DNA of 64,000 nucleotides. Origin: Sphingobacterium tenebrionis (lineage in GTDB: Bacteria > Bacteroidota > Bacteroidia > Sphingobacteriales > Sphingobacteriaceae). A program made the position numbers and the translations under genes. Shown here piece by piece: positions 50,468 to 59,683 of this stretch. The first letter of the stretch is position 1. The number at the start of each line of letters is the position of its first letter. Location: assembly GCF_037126265.1 (NCBI RefSeq), contig NZ_JAYLLN010000002.1, positions 1 to 64,000 on the forward strand. The letters run 5' to 3'. The notes beneath the pieces were generated by a model that saw only the letters and a list, made by a program, of their open reading frames with translations, was not told the origin of the DNA and ran no database searches.

Positions 50468-51031
50468 TTACTTTACCCTTTTCTGATTGTCCTTGACAAA
50501 GGCCTCCCAACCTGAATAGGATTTACCGGTTTGGGTATCGTTTTGTTGGAATGAATGGCATACCGCTACGGCAAGGCCGTCAGTGGCATCCAAAAATTCA
50601 GGAGTTTCTTTGAACCCCAATAAATTCTGCAGCATGGCAGCCACTTGCTCCTTACTGGCATTTCCATTCCCTGTAACCGACTGTTTAATCTTCCGAGGGG
50701 AATATTCAAAGATGGGGATATCCGATTGCAGTGCCGCAGCCATCGCCACGCCCTGTGCCCGACCAAGCTTCAGCATCACTTGGATATTCTTTCCATAAAA
50801 TGGAGCCTCTAAGGCAACGCAGTCGGGTTGATACTGTTCAATCAATGCAGAAGTCTTTTTGAAAATCCGCTGAAGCTTTAGGGCATGATCATCCAGATGC
50901 CCCATCTTGATCACGCCGAGGGTGATCAGGGAAATCTTTTTGTTCACTTCTTTTACAATACCATAACCCAGAACTACCGTTCCAGGGTCGATACCTAAAA
51001 TAATCCTTTCCTTCGCTTTTTCCTTTTGCAT
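50468..51031 (-). CDS. ruvC: Holliday junction resolvase RuvC
   Basis: 187 residues. RNase H fold with the catalytic acids: D in LGIDPGTVVLGYG near 15, E in VALEAPFYGKN near 74, and the D pair in DATDGLAVAVCHS near 146-149. It cuts Holliday junctions with RuvAB. ruvA/ruvB are not in the window. The last 25 residues form a short basic extension. Convergent with the kinase-like gene. Confidence 0.95.
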   Translation of the reverse strand: MQKEKAKERIILGIDPGTVVLGYGIVKEVNKKISLITLGVIKMGHLDDHALKLQRIFKKTSALIEQYQPDCVALEAPFYGKNIQVMLKLGRAQGVAMAAALQSDIPIFEYSPRKIKQSVTGNGNASKEQVAAMLQNLLGFKETPEFLDATDGLAVAVCHSFQQNDTQTGKSYSGWEAFVKDNQKRVK

Positions 51032-51118
51032 GCTACAATATTACGATTTTGTCAATCATTGCACATTAAAAACCGTTATTAATTAAAAAATTGTTAAAAT
51101 TGTGCTTTCATAACGGAG

Positions 51119-52093
51119 TTGACAAAGATTCAAAAAAAATATCTCAATATTCTCATTAAAGTCGGCATCGTGGCTTTAGCCATGTGGTTCGTCTTTTCTA
51201 AAGTCAGTAACCAAAACAACCTTATTGCCTTCAAGAAACTGATCCAGAATATTGATCATACCACCATGTGGTTCATTATTGCTGTAGTTTTCTTGTTGAT
51301 GTTCCTGAACTGGTTTTTGGAAGTCGTTAAATGGAAATTCCTCGCCCGTAAAATTGAAGAATTATCCTTATGGAAGGCTACAAAGTCCGTCTTTTGCGGA
51401 TTGACCTGGGCTATTTTTACACCCAATAGAATAGGGGAGTATGGCGGTAGAATCATGGTCCTAAAACCCGAACATCGAGCAAAAGCAGCTGTCTCTATGG
51501 GGGTAGGCTTGTTCGGTCAATTGGTGCTTACGTCGGTATTTGGTGCCCTGAGTATTGCTTGGTTCGTCACTAAATTCATAGACACCCCAACTTCGGTCGA
51601 CTTTGGAATCTGGATATTGGCCATCATCTATGCCCTGGCATTCGTCGTCCTTTATTTCAATGTCTCCTGGATCGATTACCTGGTTGGAAAAATCAAATTT
51701 CTAAAGAAAATCAAGCCCTTTTTCGCCGTATTGGAGGATTATTCCACGAAAGAATTGGCCTATGTGTTATGGCTTTCCACCTGCAGGTTTGCCATCTTTA
51801 CTTCCCAATATATTATCCTGATGTTGATCATCCTACCTGAACTACCAGTGGTATCCATGGTATTGATGATTTTTATTATGTTCTTCATTCAATCGGCCTT
51901 GCCTACCTTGGATATTTTCGACTTTAGTGTGCGCAGTTTTGTGGCTAGTAATTTATATGCCTATATTACGACCCAAGAAATTGCAGTCATGGCTATTGTG
52001 TCCTTTGTCTGGTTCGTCAATTTGATCTTTCCGGCTATTATTGGTTCTTTTTTTGTATTAAACGTGAATTATATCGGTGATTCTAAGTCTTAG
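51119..52093 (+). CDS. UPF0104 / lysylphosphatidylglycerol synthase-type transmembrane protein (flippase-like)
   Basis: 324 residues from a TTG start, needed to keep the first membrane helix whole. About eight hydrophobic segments; FCGLTWAIFTPNRIGEYGGR near 98-117 is the conserved re-entrant-like stretch of the AglD/MprF flippase-like domain family. No soluble synthase domain follows. Probably moves or modifies a lipid. The following GT2 glycosyltransferase gene overlaps its end by 17 bases, which suggests a lipid glycosylation pair. Confidence 0.85.
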   Translation: MTKIQKKYLNILIKVGIVALAMWFVFSKVSNQNNLIAFKKLIQNIDHTTMWFIIAVVFLLMFLNWFLEVVKWKFLARKIEELSLWKATKSVFCGLTWAIFTPNRIGEYGGRIMVLKPEHRAKAAVSMGVGLFGQLVLTSVFGALSIAWFVTKFIDTPTSVDFGIWILAIIYALAFVVLYFNVSWIDYLVGKIKFLKKIKPFFAVLEDYSTKELAYVLWLSTCRFAIFTSQYIILMLIILPELPVVSMVLMIFIMFFIQSALPTLDIFDFSVRSFVASNLYAYITTQEIAVMAIVSFVWFVNLIFPAIIGSFFVLNVNYIGDSKS

Positions 52094-53210
52094 TTTCTAT
52101 TTGTTCATCATGACCATCGTTTATGTGGTCCTTGTCCTATACATGCGAAATGGTTGGATGCGGATTCCATATTTTCAAAGCGAAGAGCATTTCCCGAACG
52201 AAAAGGTCTCCATTATTATTGCCGCGCGAAATGAGGAGCAGAATATAGGAAAGACCTTGGATGCCATCATTGCCCAAGATTATCCAAAAGAATTATTGGA
52301 AGTTATTGTCATTGATGATCATTCTACCGATAAAACCGGACTAATCGTACAATCCTATGCTACACGAGGTGTCAAACTGATCACCCTAAATGAGGGCAGC
52401 AAATTGAATTCCTACAAGAAATTTGCCATCAATAAGGCGATCATTGCTTCTGAAGGTGATATCATCATTACCACAGATGCCGACTGTCAAATGGGCCCTA
52501 AATGGGTCAGGACCATCATCTCCTACATGGTATTGAACCAAAAACAGATGGTTTCCTCCCCCGTATCTTATCATGAAGAAAAATCCTATTTCGAAAAATT
52601 ACAAACATTGGAGTTTCTGTACCTAATAGGCTTAGGGGCATCGGGAATTGGAAATGAGAATCCAACTACTTGTAATGGGGCTAACTTGGCGTATAGAAAA
52701 TCCTTATTCTTTGAAATGGGAGGGTTTAAAGGTATTGATGACCTGGCTTCAGGCGATGATGAACTATTGCTTCATAAGGTTGCTGAGAACCATTCGGCAT
52801 GGATTGGTTTCTGTAAATCAAGGGAGGCCGTAGTCTATACGGATGCAAAGGAAAATCTCAAAGCATTCTTGAACCAGAGGCGCCGTTGGGCATCCAAGAG
52901 TACAAAATATAAGGATAAAAAAGTAGTGGTTTTAGGCGTATGTATTTGGATCTTTAATCTTGTTTTCTTGGGTAGTTTGCTCTCCGTGTTGGTCTTGGAT
53001 AAGGATGCCCAAACATTGGTGCTTGTTTCCCTCATCTTTAAATTTTTGTGCGAACTGGCTTTTCTTTACCCCGTTTTAGCTTTTATGAGGCGGAAGGAGT
53101 TACTGGTCAACCTACCTTTGCTTACCGTTATACATCCTTTATACCTGATTTACATCGGAATCATGGGGAATATCGGAAAATACGATTGGAAAGGCAGAAC
53201 GGTCAAATAG
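52077..53210 (+). CDS. Family 2 glycosyltransferase, membrane-bound
   Basis: 377 residues from a GTG start (ATG at 52110 possible). N-terminal membrane helix at about 4-24, GT-A domain with VSIIIAARNEEQNIGKTLDAI near 44, VIDDHSTDKT near 81, the metal-binding TTDADC near 131 and the QRRRWASKS (QxxRW) motif near 275, then membrane helices at about 290-365. The QxxRW type is usual in processive or lipid-linked transferases. Acceptor and sugar unknown. Translationally coupled to the flippase-like gene. Confidence 0.9.
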   Translation: MILSLSFYLFIMTIVYVVLVLYMRNGWMRIPYFQSEEHFPNEKVSIIIAARNEEQNIGKTLDAIIAQDYPKELLEVIVIDDHSTDKTGLIVQSYATRGVKLITLNEGSKLNSYKKFAINKAIIASEGDIIITTDADCQMGPKWVRTIISYMVLNQKQMVSSPVSYHEEKSYFEKLQTLEFLYLIGLGASGIGNENPTTCNGANLAYRKSLFFEMGGFKGIDDLASGDDELLLHKVAENHSAWIGFCKSREAVVYTDAKENLKAFLNQRRRWASKSTKYKDKKVVVLGVCIWIFNLVFLGSLLSVLVLDKDAQTLVLVSLIFKFLCELAFLYPVLAFMRRKELLVNLPLLTVIHPLYLIYIGIMGNIGKYDWKGRTVK

Positions 53211-53231
53211 ACTTGAACGATTAGGAAACTC

Positions 53232-53975
53232 CTAATTTTCTTCTTTTACTTTTGCCCGGATTGCCTCTTCTGCCTTTTTCACCACTTCTTCCAAGCTTAA
53301 TCCTTCCGTAGGGATAGGATCGAGTACTTCCCAAGTCATATGGGTGAACGGGCGTAATGGAAATGAACCCCACTGCACCATTTTATAGGATCCATTGATC
53401 GCAATAGGTACTACCAAGGCATCTGGGTTTTTCTTTAACAAGGTGGCTATTCCTCCCACCGAGAAAGCTTTCATTTTACCCGTTTTCGTCCTGGTACCCT
53501 CCGGAAATATAAATGCCGACCAGTTATGTTGTTTCATGTTATTAGCAAGCTTTAATATCTCCGCAATAGATTGTTTGGGATCCTTACGGTCGATGTTTGC
53601 GGCTCCTCCATGTTTTAGGTTAAAAGAGATGCTGGGGATATTGGCCGTCATCAGTTCCAATTTGCTGATGAATTTGCCATGAAACCTTCTCAAAAAGAAA
53701 ATCAAAGGTGGAATATCGTAGGTACTTTGGTGATTCGCAATAAAAATGATAGGTCTACCTGTAGGCAGGTTTTTATTGTCGATAAATTCTGTTCTATTGA
53801 ATAAGGTATAATTACAGGCTACCAATAGACCATTAAGGATATCAACACTTTTTTTATGAGCACTATAACCACCCAATTTTAAACATAACCATTGAATAGG
53901 ATGGAATATCAATAATGAAAGTGCAAATGACAAATAAAATATAGGGGTTAGGATATATCCTAATACTTTTCTCAT
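53232..53975 (-). CDS. plsC: 1-acyl-sn-glycerol-3-phosphate acyltransferase
   Basis: 247 residues from the ATG at 53975; a TTG seven codons upstream falls inside a TATATTTG -7-like element (53994-54001, minus strand). The N-terminal membrane segment is at about 5-28. HX4D motif NHQSTYD near 80, and FPEGTRTKTGKMKAF near 153 (motif III). It makes phosphatidic acid from lysophosphatidic acid. Convergent with the glycosyltransferase gene. Confidence 0.93.
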   Translation of the reverse strand: MRKVLGYILTPIFYLSFALSLLIFHPIQWLCLKLGGYSAHKKSVDILNGLLVACNYTLFNRTEFIDNKNLPTGRPIIFIANHQSTYDIPPLIFFLRRFHGKFISKLELMTANIPSISFNLKHGGAANIDRKDPKQSIAEILKLANNMKQHNWSAFIFPEGTRTKTGKMKAFSVGGIATLLKKNPDALVVPIAINGSYKMVQWGSFPLRPFTHMTWEVLDPIPTEGLSLEEVVKKAEEAIRAKVKEEN

Positions 53976-54055
53976 AATCAAATTAAAATTGAGCAAATAT
54001 ACATAATTGAATATTATGCATTGTTTAATGTTTTAAAAACAAAATAATATTCAAT

Positions 54056-54063
54056 TAAATTTG
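54056..54063 (+). promoter_or_regulatory. Candidate -7 element for the DUF2089 operon
   Basis: TAAATTTG, 48 bases before the ATG at 54112; divergent from the plsC element at 53994-54001. Confidence 0.4.
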
Positions 54064-54111
54064 AATTTTATTAAATCAATTTTTAATTTTATTAAAATTA
54101 AATGTGAAAAT

Positions 54112-54378
54112 ATGAAATTTCCACTGCATTGCCCCGCATGTAACCATGAAATGACCGTTGTAAAGCTTCATTGCGAATCCTGCCATACCGAAGTAGCTGG
54201 AAAATTTGGATTGCCCCTGTTCCTCAAACTGGAACCTGATGAACAGGATTTTATCATGCAGTTCTTGCTCGACTCTGGAAGCCTTAAAGAAATGGCCAAT
54301 AAAATGGGGAAGAGCTATCCTACTGTTCGGAACAAACTGGATGAACTCATTGACAAAATTAAATTACTTAAAGATTAA
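54112..54378 (+). CDS. DUF2089 family small zinc-ribbon/HTH protein
   Basis: 88 residues from the ATG at 54112 (an upstream TTG is rejected because the added AT-rich codons give a non-conserved FNFIKIK stretch). Four cysteines form CPAC and CESC (LHCPACNHEM, LHCESCHTEV), a zinc ribbon at 6-26. A helix-turn-helix-like C-terminal half follows (GSLKEMANKMGKSYPTVRNKLDELI). DUF2089 proteins are thought to regulate transcription. It is 5 bases upstream of a membrane-protein gene that it may control. Confidence 0.85.
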   Translation: MKFPLHCPACNHEMTVVKLHCESCHTEVAGKFGLPLFLKLEPDEQDFIMQFLLDSGSLKEMANKMGKSYPTVRNKLDELIDKIKLLKD

Positions 54379-54383
54379 GGAAA

Positions 54384-54983
54384 ATGAAAACCAATTTGAT
54401 ATCAAAAATATTTTACCCATTTGAAAACAATACCAGCAATTTTTTGCTGATTCTTGGCAGTTGCTCCTTTTTAATATTATGCTTTCTAGGCTATCAATGG
54501 GAATTTATTTCCGATGGAATCATTCAGATGCACATGGCAACATATAAGGAGTTTTGGAAAGTTCTCATCAATAATTTGATCAATACAGCTTCCCTCAGCC
54601 TGCTGATGTTTTTCCTTGCACGGCTAATATATGCCAAATCAAGGTTTATCGACGTATTAACCGTGGTGTTAATTGCGCAGGCCAATCTAGTATGTATAGC
54701 GCTTGCTCTTTTCAATCCCATGTTAAAAGAAACAACGCAAGCAATTATTCCTTCGATGGTAAATGGAACTATCAAACCCGATGAAGGGATGTTAAATCAA
54801 TTGGTATGGTTATCGTTTGCTGCGATACTGGCCTTGGTTTTTATATTGTTCTTTTTCTTTTTGCTGGTTCAGGGTATGAAAATTGCCATGAATAGCAAAA
54901 AGGGATATCATGGAATCATCATTATACTGATGACTCTTTTATTGGATGCGTTATTATGGATCACACGACCTTATATCAATTAA
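54384..54983 (+). CDS. Membrane protein of unknown function (YIP1-like topology)
   Basis: 199 residues with about five hydrophobic segments (22-40, 65-85, 90-112, 142-165, 175-195). The sequence has no conserved motif I recognise; overall layout resembles YIP1-type proteins. It begins 5 bases after the DUF2089 gene and ends 2 bases before the hydrolase ATG, so the three genes form one operon. Confidence 0.75.
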   Translation: MKTNLISKIFYPFENNTSNFLLILGSCSFLILCFLGYQWEFISDGIIQMHMATYKEFWKVLINNLINTASLSLLMFFLARLIYAKSRFIDVLTVVLIAQANLVCIALALFNPMLKETTQAIIPSMVNGTIKPDEGMLNQLVWLSFAAILALVFILFFFFLLVQGMKIAMNSKKGYHGIIIILMTLLLDALLWITRPYIN

Positions 54984-54985
54984 AA

Positions 54986-56350
54986 ATGAAGAAATATTTA
55001 TTTATACTATTTACGCTGTTCGGATGCAGCTTAAGTTTTGGACAATCGTTCGAAGGCACTTGGGAGGGAAGTTTGGAAATTCAGGGCATGGAACTCCCCT
55101 TGGTTTTTGAACTGAAATATGATGGCGAATGGAAGGGTACCATGCAAAGTCCGAAACAGTCGAAACAAAAGGCACCTTTATCGAGCATCAAAGCGAGTGC
55201 AGATTCTATTTTTATTGAAATGAAAATGATCGGCCTCAAGTATTCCGGTAGGCTAAGTCCCGACAAACAGGCTATTGATGGCATTATCCAACAGGGTGGT
55301 TTGAAAGCACCTATGCGGATGCTTAAAAAAGATCCCGCAACAATTGTTACGGATTTTCCTAAGGTGCGATCGCAAAAAGTAAACCCACCTTATAGTTACG
55401 ACACCTTGGATGTCCATTTTTCCAATACTGCCGAGAAGATCAAATTTGCTGGCACCATCACCAAACCGAAAGGGGAAGGAAGGTATCCAGCGGTAGTTTT
55501 GGTCAATGGTTCAGGACCTCTTGATAGGAATTCGGCCATGTATGGGCATGAGCCTTTTAAGGTGTTGGCAGATTATTTGACCAAGCAGGGGATAGTGGTA
55601 TTGCGATACGATGAACGAGGGGTTGGCAAATCGGAGGGGGATTTTAAGACTGCTACCTCCGCAGATTTAGGCAAAGATGCCTTGGCGGCCATCAAATACT
55701 TAAGGACACAATCGAATGTAGACCCTAAAAAAGTGGGTATTATCGGTCATAGTGAAGGCGGACTCATTGCCTTTTTATTGGCAGGACAACGAATTGCCGG
55801 TTTGGATTATATTGTTTCCTTAGCTGGTCCAGCTATTCGTATCGATTCCTTGATGATCCTCCAGAACGAAGCCTTGGCCAAAAATAGTGGTACAACGATC
55901 GATACCAAACAATTGGCGATGATCAAACGGAATTATGAGATTTCTAAAAGTAATCTATCCACAGAGAAGGCTTTTGAAGCTATTATGACTAACATGAAAG
56001 TTATCCCAGGTAGCCAAGAAGCTGATTTTGCTGATCAGATTGCCGTGCTCATTACACCATGGTACAGGTATTTCTTAAAGATAGATCCTACTACATTTAT
56101 CCGTAAGATTAAAGTTCCTGTTTTTGCAGCATATGGAGGAAAAGATGTTCAAGTCAACTCCACCGAGAACTTGGAAAGTTTAACCGATAATCTGGCAAAG
56201 CAACCGAAGAATGAAATAAAGTTGTACCCCAACCTGAACCATTTGATGCAACCCGCTAAAACCGGTGGAATCGGAGAATATCCAGAGATCCCTATCAGTT
56301 TAGATCCGGAGCTGATGAAAGATATCGCCAATTGGATAAAGGCCTTATAA
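54986..56350 (+). CDS. Secreted alpha/beta hydrolase
   Basis: 454 residues from the ATG at 54986. Signal peptide MKKYLFILFTLFGCSLSFGQ, then a beta-rich domain at about 20-110 (GTWEGSLEIQGMELPLVFEL), then an alpha/beta hydrolase with VLVNGSGPLDRN near 178, LRYDERGVGKSEGDF near 212, the nucleophile S in GHSEGGLIA near 259, an acid near 390 (YGGKDVQV) and H in LNHLMQPA near 422. It resembles the YbbA/ dienelactone-hydrolase-like prolyl or acyl esterase group. Substrate unknown. Ends at a terminator. Confidence 0.88.
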   Translation: MKKYLFILFTLFGCSLSFGQSFEGTWEGSLEIQGMELPLVFELKYDGEWKGTMQSPKQSKQKAPLSSIKASADSIFIEMKMIGLKYSGRLSPDKQAIDGIIQQGGLKAPMRMLKKDPATIVTDFPKVRSQKVNPPYSYDTLDVHFSNTAEKIKFAGTITKPKGEGRYPAVVLVNGSGPLDRNSAMYGHEPFKVLADYLTKQGIVVLRYDERGVGKSEGDFKTATSADLGKDALAAIKYLRTQSNVDPKKVGIIGHSEGGLIAFLLAGQRIAGLDYIVSLAGPAIRIDSLMILQNEALAKNSGTTIDTKQLAMIKRNYEISKSNLSTEKAFEAIMTNMKVIPGSQEADFADQIAVLITPWYRYFLKIDPTTFIRKIKVPVFAAYGGKDVQVNSTENLESLTDNLAKQPKNEIKLYPNLNHLMQPAKTGGIGEYPEIPISLDPELMKDIANWIKAL

Positions 56351-56364
56351 GGGATCAGCCTATA

Positions 56365-56403
56365 AAAAAAGGGGAACATGCTAACATGTTCCCCTTTTTT
56401 TAT
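56365..56403 (+). terminator. Terminator of the DUF2089-hydrolase operon
   Basis: AAAGGGGAACATG / CATGTTCCCCTTT, 13-bp stem around a CTAA-type loop, with T run and A run, so it also serves the convergent coiled-coil gene. Confidence 0.92.
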
Positions 56404-56416
56404 ATATCCTATTTAA

Positions 56417-57358
56417 TTATTTGAATACAATGGAAGAGCGCCCCATGATGGAGTTGTCTGCATACAGCAAAATGGTATAAGCGCCTTTTTCAAATTTATG
56501 GTCCTGATCAGACCAAGCCATTTGATATTCTTGGCCATTATTTGAAAAATTGATCGCTTGTTTGAAAGTATATTGCAATTTCTCACCATGTACATAGAAA
56601 AGATCTTCAGAATCAGCAATCAAATTTCCTTTTGGATTGATGATACGTACATAGATATCTTTTTTGCCTGTTTCGGCCAATGGATTATCCGCAATGGTAA
56701 AGTTGATATGCATCTTATCGATACGTTTTGCTTTCGTCTCCAATTCCACATCACCACTTTTCTTCATTTCCACTCCCGCAATATGAATGTTGGAAACCTT
56801 TAGGTTAGAAGCTTTGGAGATCTTGTCCGTTAGCTGTCTCTTTTCGGTGCTAAGCGTATTTGCCCTTGTTTTATTAATTTCAGATTCCTCCTTCAATTGC
56901 AGGTTGGATTCTGCTAATAATTCATTTTTTATCTTGAGCCCAGTAACTTCATCCTTCATTTTGGATACCTGATCCTTCAATCGTGCAACATCCTGTTTCG
57001 CGCGTTCCACCTGAACATCCGTTACTTCGCCTTTTTCCAATGCCGTACGTAATTCCTCAATTTTAATGCGGGCAGTTTTCTCTGCATTGATCAAAGCCTC
57101 ACTGCTCTCAAAATCTTGAGCCTTCAGGTTGTCCAATTCCGCTTCGATGCGGTCTATCTCCGTTTGTAGATTCTCTTTTTGAAGGGTTACTGTATAAAGC
57201 TTTTCTCCTGAGGATTTAAACTTTACGTAAAAATATATGTTTGTAGCTAGCAAAGCTGCAATAGCAATAATAAAAAAGTAAACCTTTGAATTATCTCTCT
57301 TTCCAACGGGATCATCAACCGAATTCTGGCTGTTTACTTTATGTTCCTCAGTTTTCAT
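56417..57358 (-). CDS. Single-pass membrane protein with long coiled coil
   Basis: 313 residues. Polar N-terminus (1-25), membrane helix at about 27-46 (VYFFIIAIAALLATNIYFYV), a continuous heptad-rich coiled coil at about 50-185, then a beta-rich C-terminal domain with IHFTIADNPLAETGKKDIYVRIINPKGNLIADSED near 218. The domain sits outside the inner membrane. No cysteines in the mature part. Not recognised beyond this; the shape suggests an envelope spacer or scaffold. A TATGTTTG -7 element with a TTTA 19 bases upstream lies at 57399-57429 on the minus strand. Confidence 0.8.
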   Translation of the reverse strand: MKTEEHKVNSQNSVDDPVGKRDNSKVYFFIIAIAALLATNIYFYVKFKSSGEKLYTVTLQKENLQTEIDRIEAELDNLKAQDFESSEALINAEKTARIKIEELRTALEKGEVTDVQVERAKQDVARLKDQVSKMKDEVTGLKIKNELLAESNLQLKEESEINKTRANTLSTEKRQLTDKISKASNLKVSNIHIAGVEMKKSGDVELETKAKRIDKMHINFTIADNPLAETGKKDIYVRIINPKGNLIADSEDLFYVHGEKLQYTFKQAINFSNNGQEYQMAWSDQDHKFEKGAYTILLYADNSIMGRSSIVFK

Positions 57359-57466
57359 ATTAATTAACGCTGATATTTATGTGGATCCTTTACAGGACAA
57401 ACATAAATGCAAAAATGATTCCTAATAAATAATAAAGTTTGAAAGCAAATATTGTTCCAAATGCTG

Positions 57467-58618
57467 TTACTCAAAATAATTTAGGGTATCAAAGCCGCCT
57501 GCTTTAAGGTATTCCTCCTTTTGCATGAGCTTAAGATCAGATAGGACCATCTCATTTACCAGCATTTCCAAGCTGTATTTGGGTTTCCATCCTAATTTTT
57601 GATTGGCTTTTGTAGGATCGCCGATCAATAAATCTACTTCCGTTGGTCGGTAATATCGAGCATCTACCTTGACAACGGTCTGACCTAATTTTATTTTTTC
57701 TGGGTCTAGGCCCAATGCTTTCAATTTCTCGTCGTTGCGATCGATGATAACACCTTTTTCCGCTTCTGCTTTTCCAGAAAATTCCACTTCTACACCTAGC
57801 TCTGCAAAGGCCATCCGCACAAATTCCCTTACCGTGGTAGTGATACCAGTAGCAATGACAAAGTCTTCGGCAATTTCCTGCTGAAGGATAAGCCACATAG
57901 CTTCCACATAATCTTTCGCATGTCCCCAATCGCGTTGCGCAGAAAGGTTTCCAAGGAATAATTTATCCTGTAAGCCTAAAACGATCTTCGCAGCTGCTCT
58001 TGTGATTTTTCGGGTCACAAAGGTTTCCCCACGTACAGGGCTTTCATGGTTGAATAATATACCATTACAAGCATACATGTTATAAGCCTCGCGATAGTTG
58101 ACCGTAATCCAGTAGCCATATAGTTTGGCTACCGCATAAGGGCTACGCGGATAGAATGGCGTTGTCTCACTCTGCGGCACTTGTTGCACCAAGCCATATA
58201 GCTCAGAAGTAGATGCTTGATAGATCCGGCAATGTTCAACCAGTCCTAATAAACGAACCGCCTCTAAAATCCGAAGGGTCCCCAAGCCATCAGCGTTAGC
58301 TGTATATTCTGGGGTGTCGAAACTAACCTTAACATGCGATTGTGCGGCCAGGTTATAGATCTCGTGTGGTCTGGTTTCTTGAATAATGCGGATCAGGTTG
58401 GTAGAATCGGTTAGATCGCCATAATGAAGCACGAAATTACGACCCAATTGATGCGGGTCCTGGTATAGATGGTCAATCCGATCGGTATTGAAAGAAGAAC
58501 TTCTTCTTTTCAACCCATGAACGATATAACCTTTTTTTAGTAAAAACTCAGCTAAATAAGCACCATCCTGACCAGTAATACCGGTAATCAGCGCTACTTT
58601 TTGATTCTCTTGACTCAT
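57467..58618 (-). CDS. gmd: GDP-mannose 4,6-dehydratase
   Basis: 383 residues from the ATG at 58618 (the TTG at 58639 lies in a -7-like TATATTTG). NADP-binding GITGQDGAYLAEFLL at about 12-26, HGLKRRSSSFNTDRIDH near 34-50, the catalytic YxxxK as YAVAKLYGYW near 160, and the GDP-mannose site RNDEKLKALGLDPEK. Makes GDP-4-keto-6-deoxymannose, the precursor of GDP-L-fucose and GDP-rhamnose. The usual partner fcl/wcaG is not next to it. Monocistronic. Confidence 0.95.
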   Translation of the reverse strand: MSQENQKVALITGITGQDGAYLAEFLLKKGYIVHGLKRRSSSFNTDRIDHLYQDPHQLGRNFVLHYGDLTDSTNLIRIIQETRPHEIYNLAAQSHVKVSFDTPEYTANADGLGTLRILEAVRLLGLVEHCRIYQASTSELYGLVQQVPQSETTPFYPRSPYAVAKLYGYWITVNYREAYNMYACNGILFNHESPVRGETFVTRKITRAAAKIVLGLQDKLFLGNLSAQRDWGHAKDYVEAMWLILQQEIAEDFVIATGITTTVREFVRMAFAELGVEVEFSGKAEAEKGVIIDRNDEKLKALGLDPEKIKLGQTVVKVDARYYRPTEVDLLIGDPTKANQKLGWKPKYSLEMLVNEMVLSDLKLMQKEEYLKAGGFDTLNYFE

Positions 58619-58672
58619 TCTACTGTTAATATCCGACAAATATATTGCAAATAAACAGCAAACGATTGATAT

Positions 58673-58707
58673 ATAAAAAATAAAGCCACAGATTTCTCCG
58701 CGGCTTT
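58673..58707 (-). terminator. Terminator of the lipocalin-like gene
   Basis: AAAGCCACAGA (58682-58692) pairs with TCCGCGGCTTT (58697-58707), with two G-T pairs on the RNA, followed on the minus strand by ATTTTTT. Confidence 0.85.
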
Positions 58708-58727
58708 TTCAAATATTTTAGGAAAAC

Positions 58728-59282
58728 TTAGTTCGCCACGCGACTAAATTTAAATAATAAGGTACCTTGTCCATTGTCCAATGGAATCGGCATACGCATT
58801 TCCAAACCGTTTTCATCAGCGTAGGATAGATCCAAACGGTATCCACTTGTTACGTTGGCAGCCTTATCTCCAGCATACAATTTCTTGAATTGGAAAGATG
58901 GTTGTCCACCTGTTTTGCCTGGGTTGAAGATAGACCAAACGATGGTACGAACCGCACCATTGGCACAAAGATTACCTTCCGCATTGAACGTGATGGTTCC
59001 GCGTTGGTTTCCTCCTGGCAAATCCCAGATCGATCCAATGAAACAATCTACTGGTGCCTCATCAAAAATGTTCTTAATGGTATAAGAACTTGGAATGTTC
59101 TCCCGAGTAACGGAATTTAAAACCCATTTTCCTTTTACTCCTGAACGCCATTGCGATGCTGTAGGTCCTTGTCCTGATACTTCAGTGCCGGCGCCTGTAC
59201 CACCCTTTTTCTGGGCTCCACAACTACCCAAGATTAACACACAGGTTAACAGGGTTAAAAATGAAAAAATACGTTTGTGCAT
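58728..59282 (-). CDS. Lipocalin-like lipoprotein
   Basis: 184 residues from the ATG at 59282; a longer frame upstream would add 29 residues of non-signal sequence. The lipobox is LGSC near 19-22. The mature part has GKWVLNSVTRENIPS near 50, a conserved feature of small Bacteroidota lipocalin-like proteins, and an 8-strand-like pattern with CFIGSIWDLPGGNQRGTITFNAEGN. Two cysteines could form a disulfide. Ligand unknown. Divergent from a small membrane-protein gene. Confidence 0.82.
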   Translation of the reverse strand: MHKRIFSFLTLLTCVLILGSCGAQKKGGTGAGTEVSGQGPTASQWRSGVKGKWVLNSVTRENIPSSYTIKNIFDEAPVDCFIGSIWDLPGGNQRGTITFNAEGNLCANGAVRTIVWSIFNPGKTGGQPSFQFKKLYAGDKAANVTSGYRLDLSYADENGLEMRMPIPLDNGQGTLLFKFSRVAN

Positions 59283-59345
59283 ATTACAAAGTTTAAAATA
59301 GTATATTAAATGTATATTCGTAGCAAAATAACGTTTGAAATTTTG

Positions 59346-59669
59346 ATGAACAAAACATCCAAAAATCATACCATAAGCAAAATTGTTGCCAAGGCTATTC
59401 TAAGATTTATCTTAATTGTTCTCCTCTTTGGAATCGCTTTCAGCTTCAGCAAAGATGCTAATTTACTCGATAAGGTCTCCCTCTTTTTTCCCCATAAATG
59501 GGCTATATTTGCACCTATAACATTATTTGTCATCTTCTTGTTGCTGATGTTCATTATGTTAAGAGAAAAATATAGGAAAACAGATATCAACTGGCTTTTT
59601 AGTTTGAGCGGAGCTTTTCTGCTTTTTTATTTGATCATGCTCTATTCCCGCATCTATCCGATGCTTTAA
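59346..59669 (+). CDS. Small membrane protein of unknown function
   Basis: 107 residues from the ATG at 59346 (ATG at 59310 adds 12 residues). Three hydrophobic segments, at about 16-34, 49-68 and 81-100, and a short polar N-terminus. No family recognised. It is 14 bases before the flippase-like gene and most likely in its operon. Confidence 0.72.
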   Translation: MNKTSKNHTISKIVAKAILRFILIVLLFGIAFSFSKDANLLDKVSLFFPHKWAIFAPITLFVIFLLLMFIMLREKYRKTDINWLFSLSGAFLLFYLIMLYSRIYPML

Positions 59670-59683
59670 AAAAATATTTTAAA

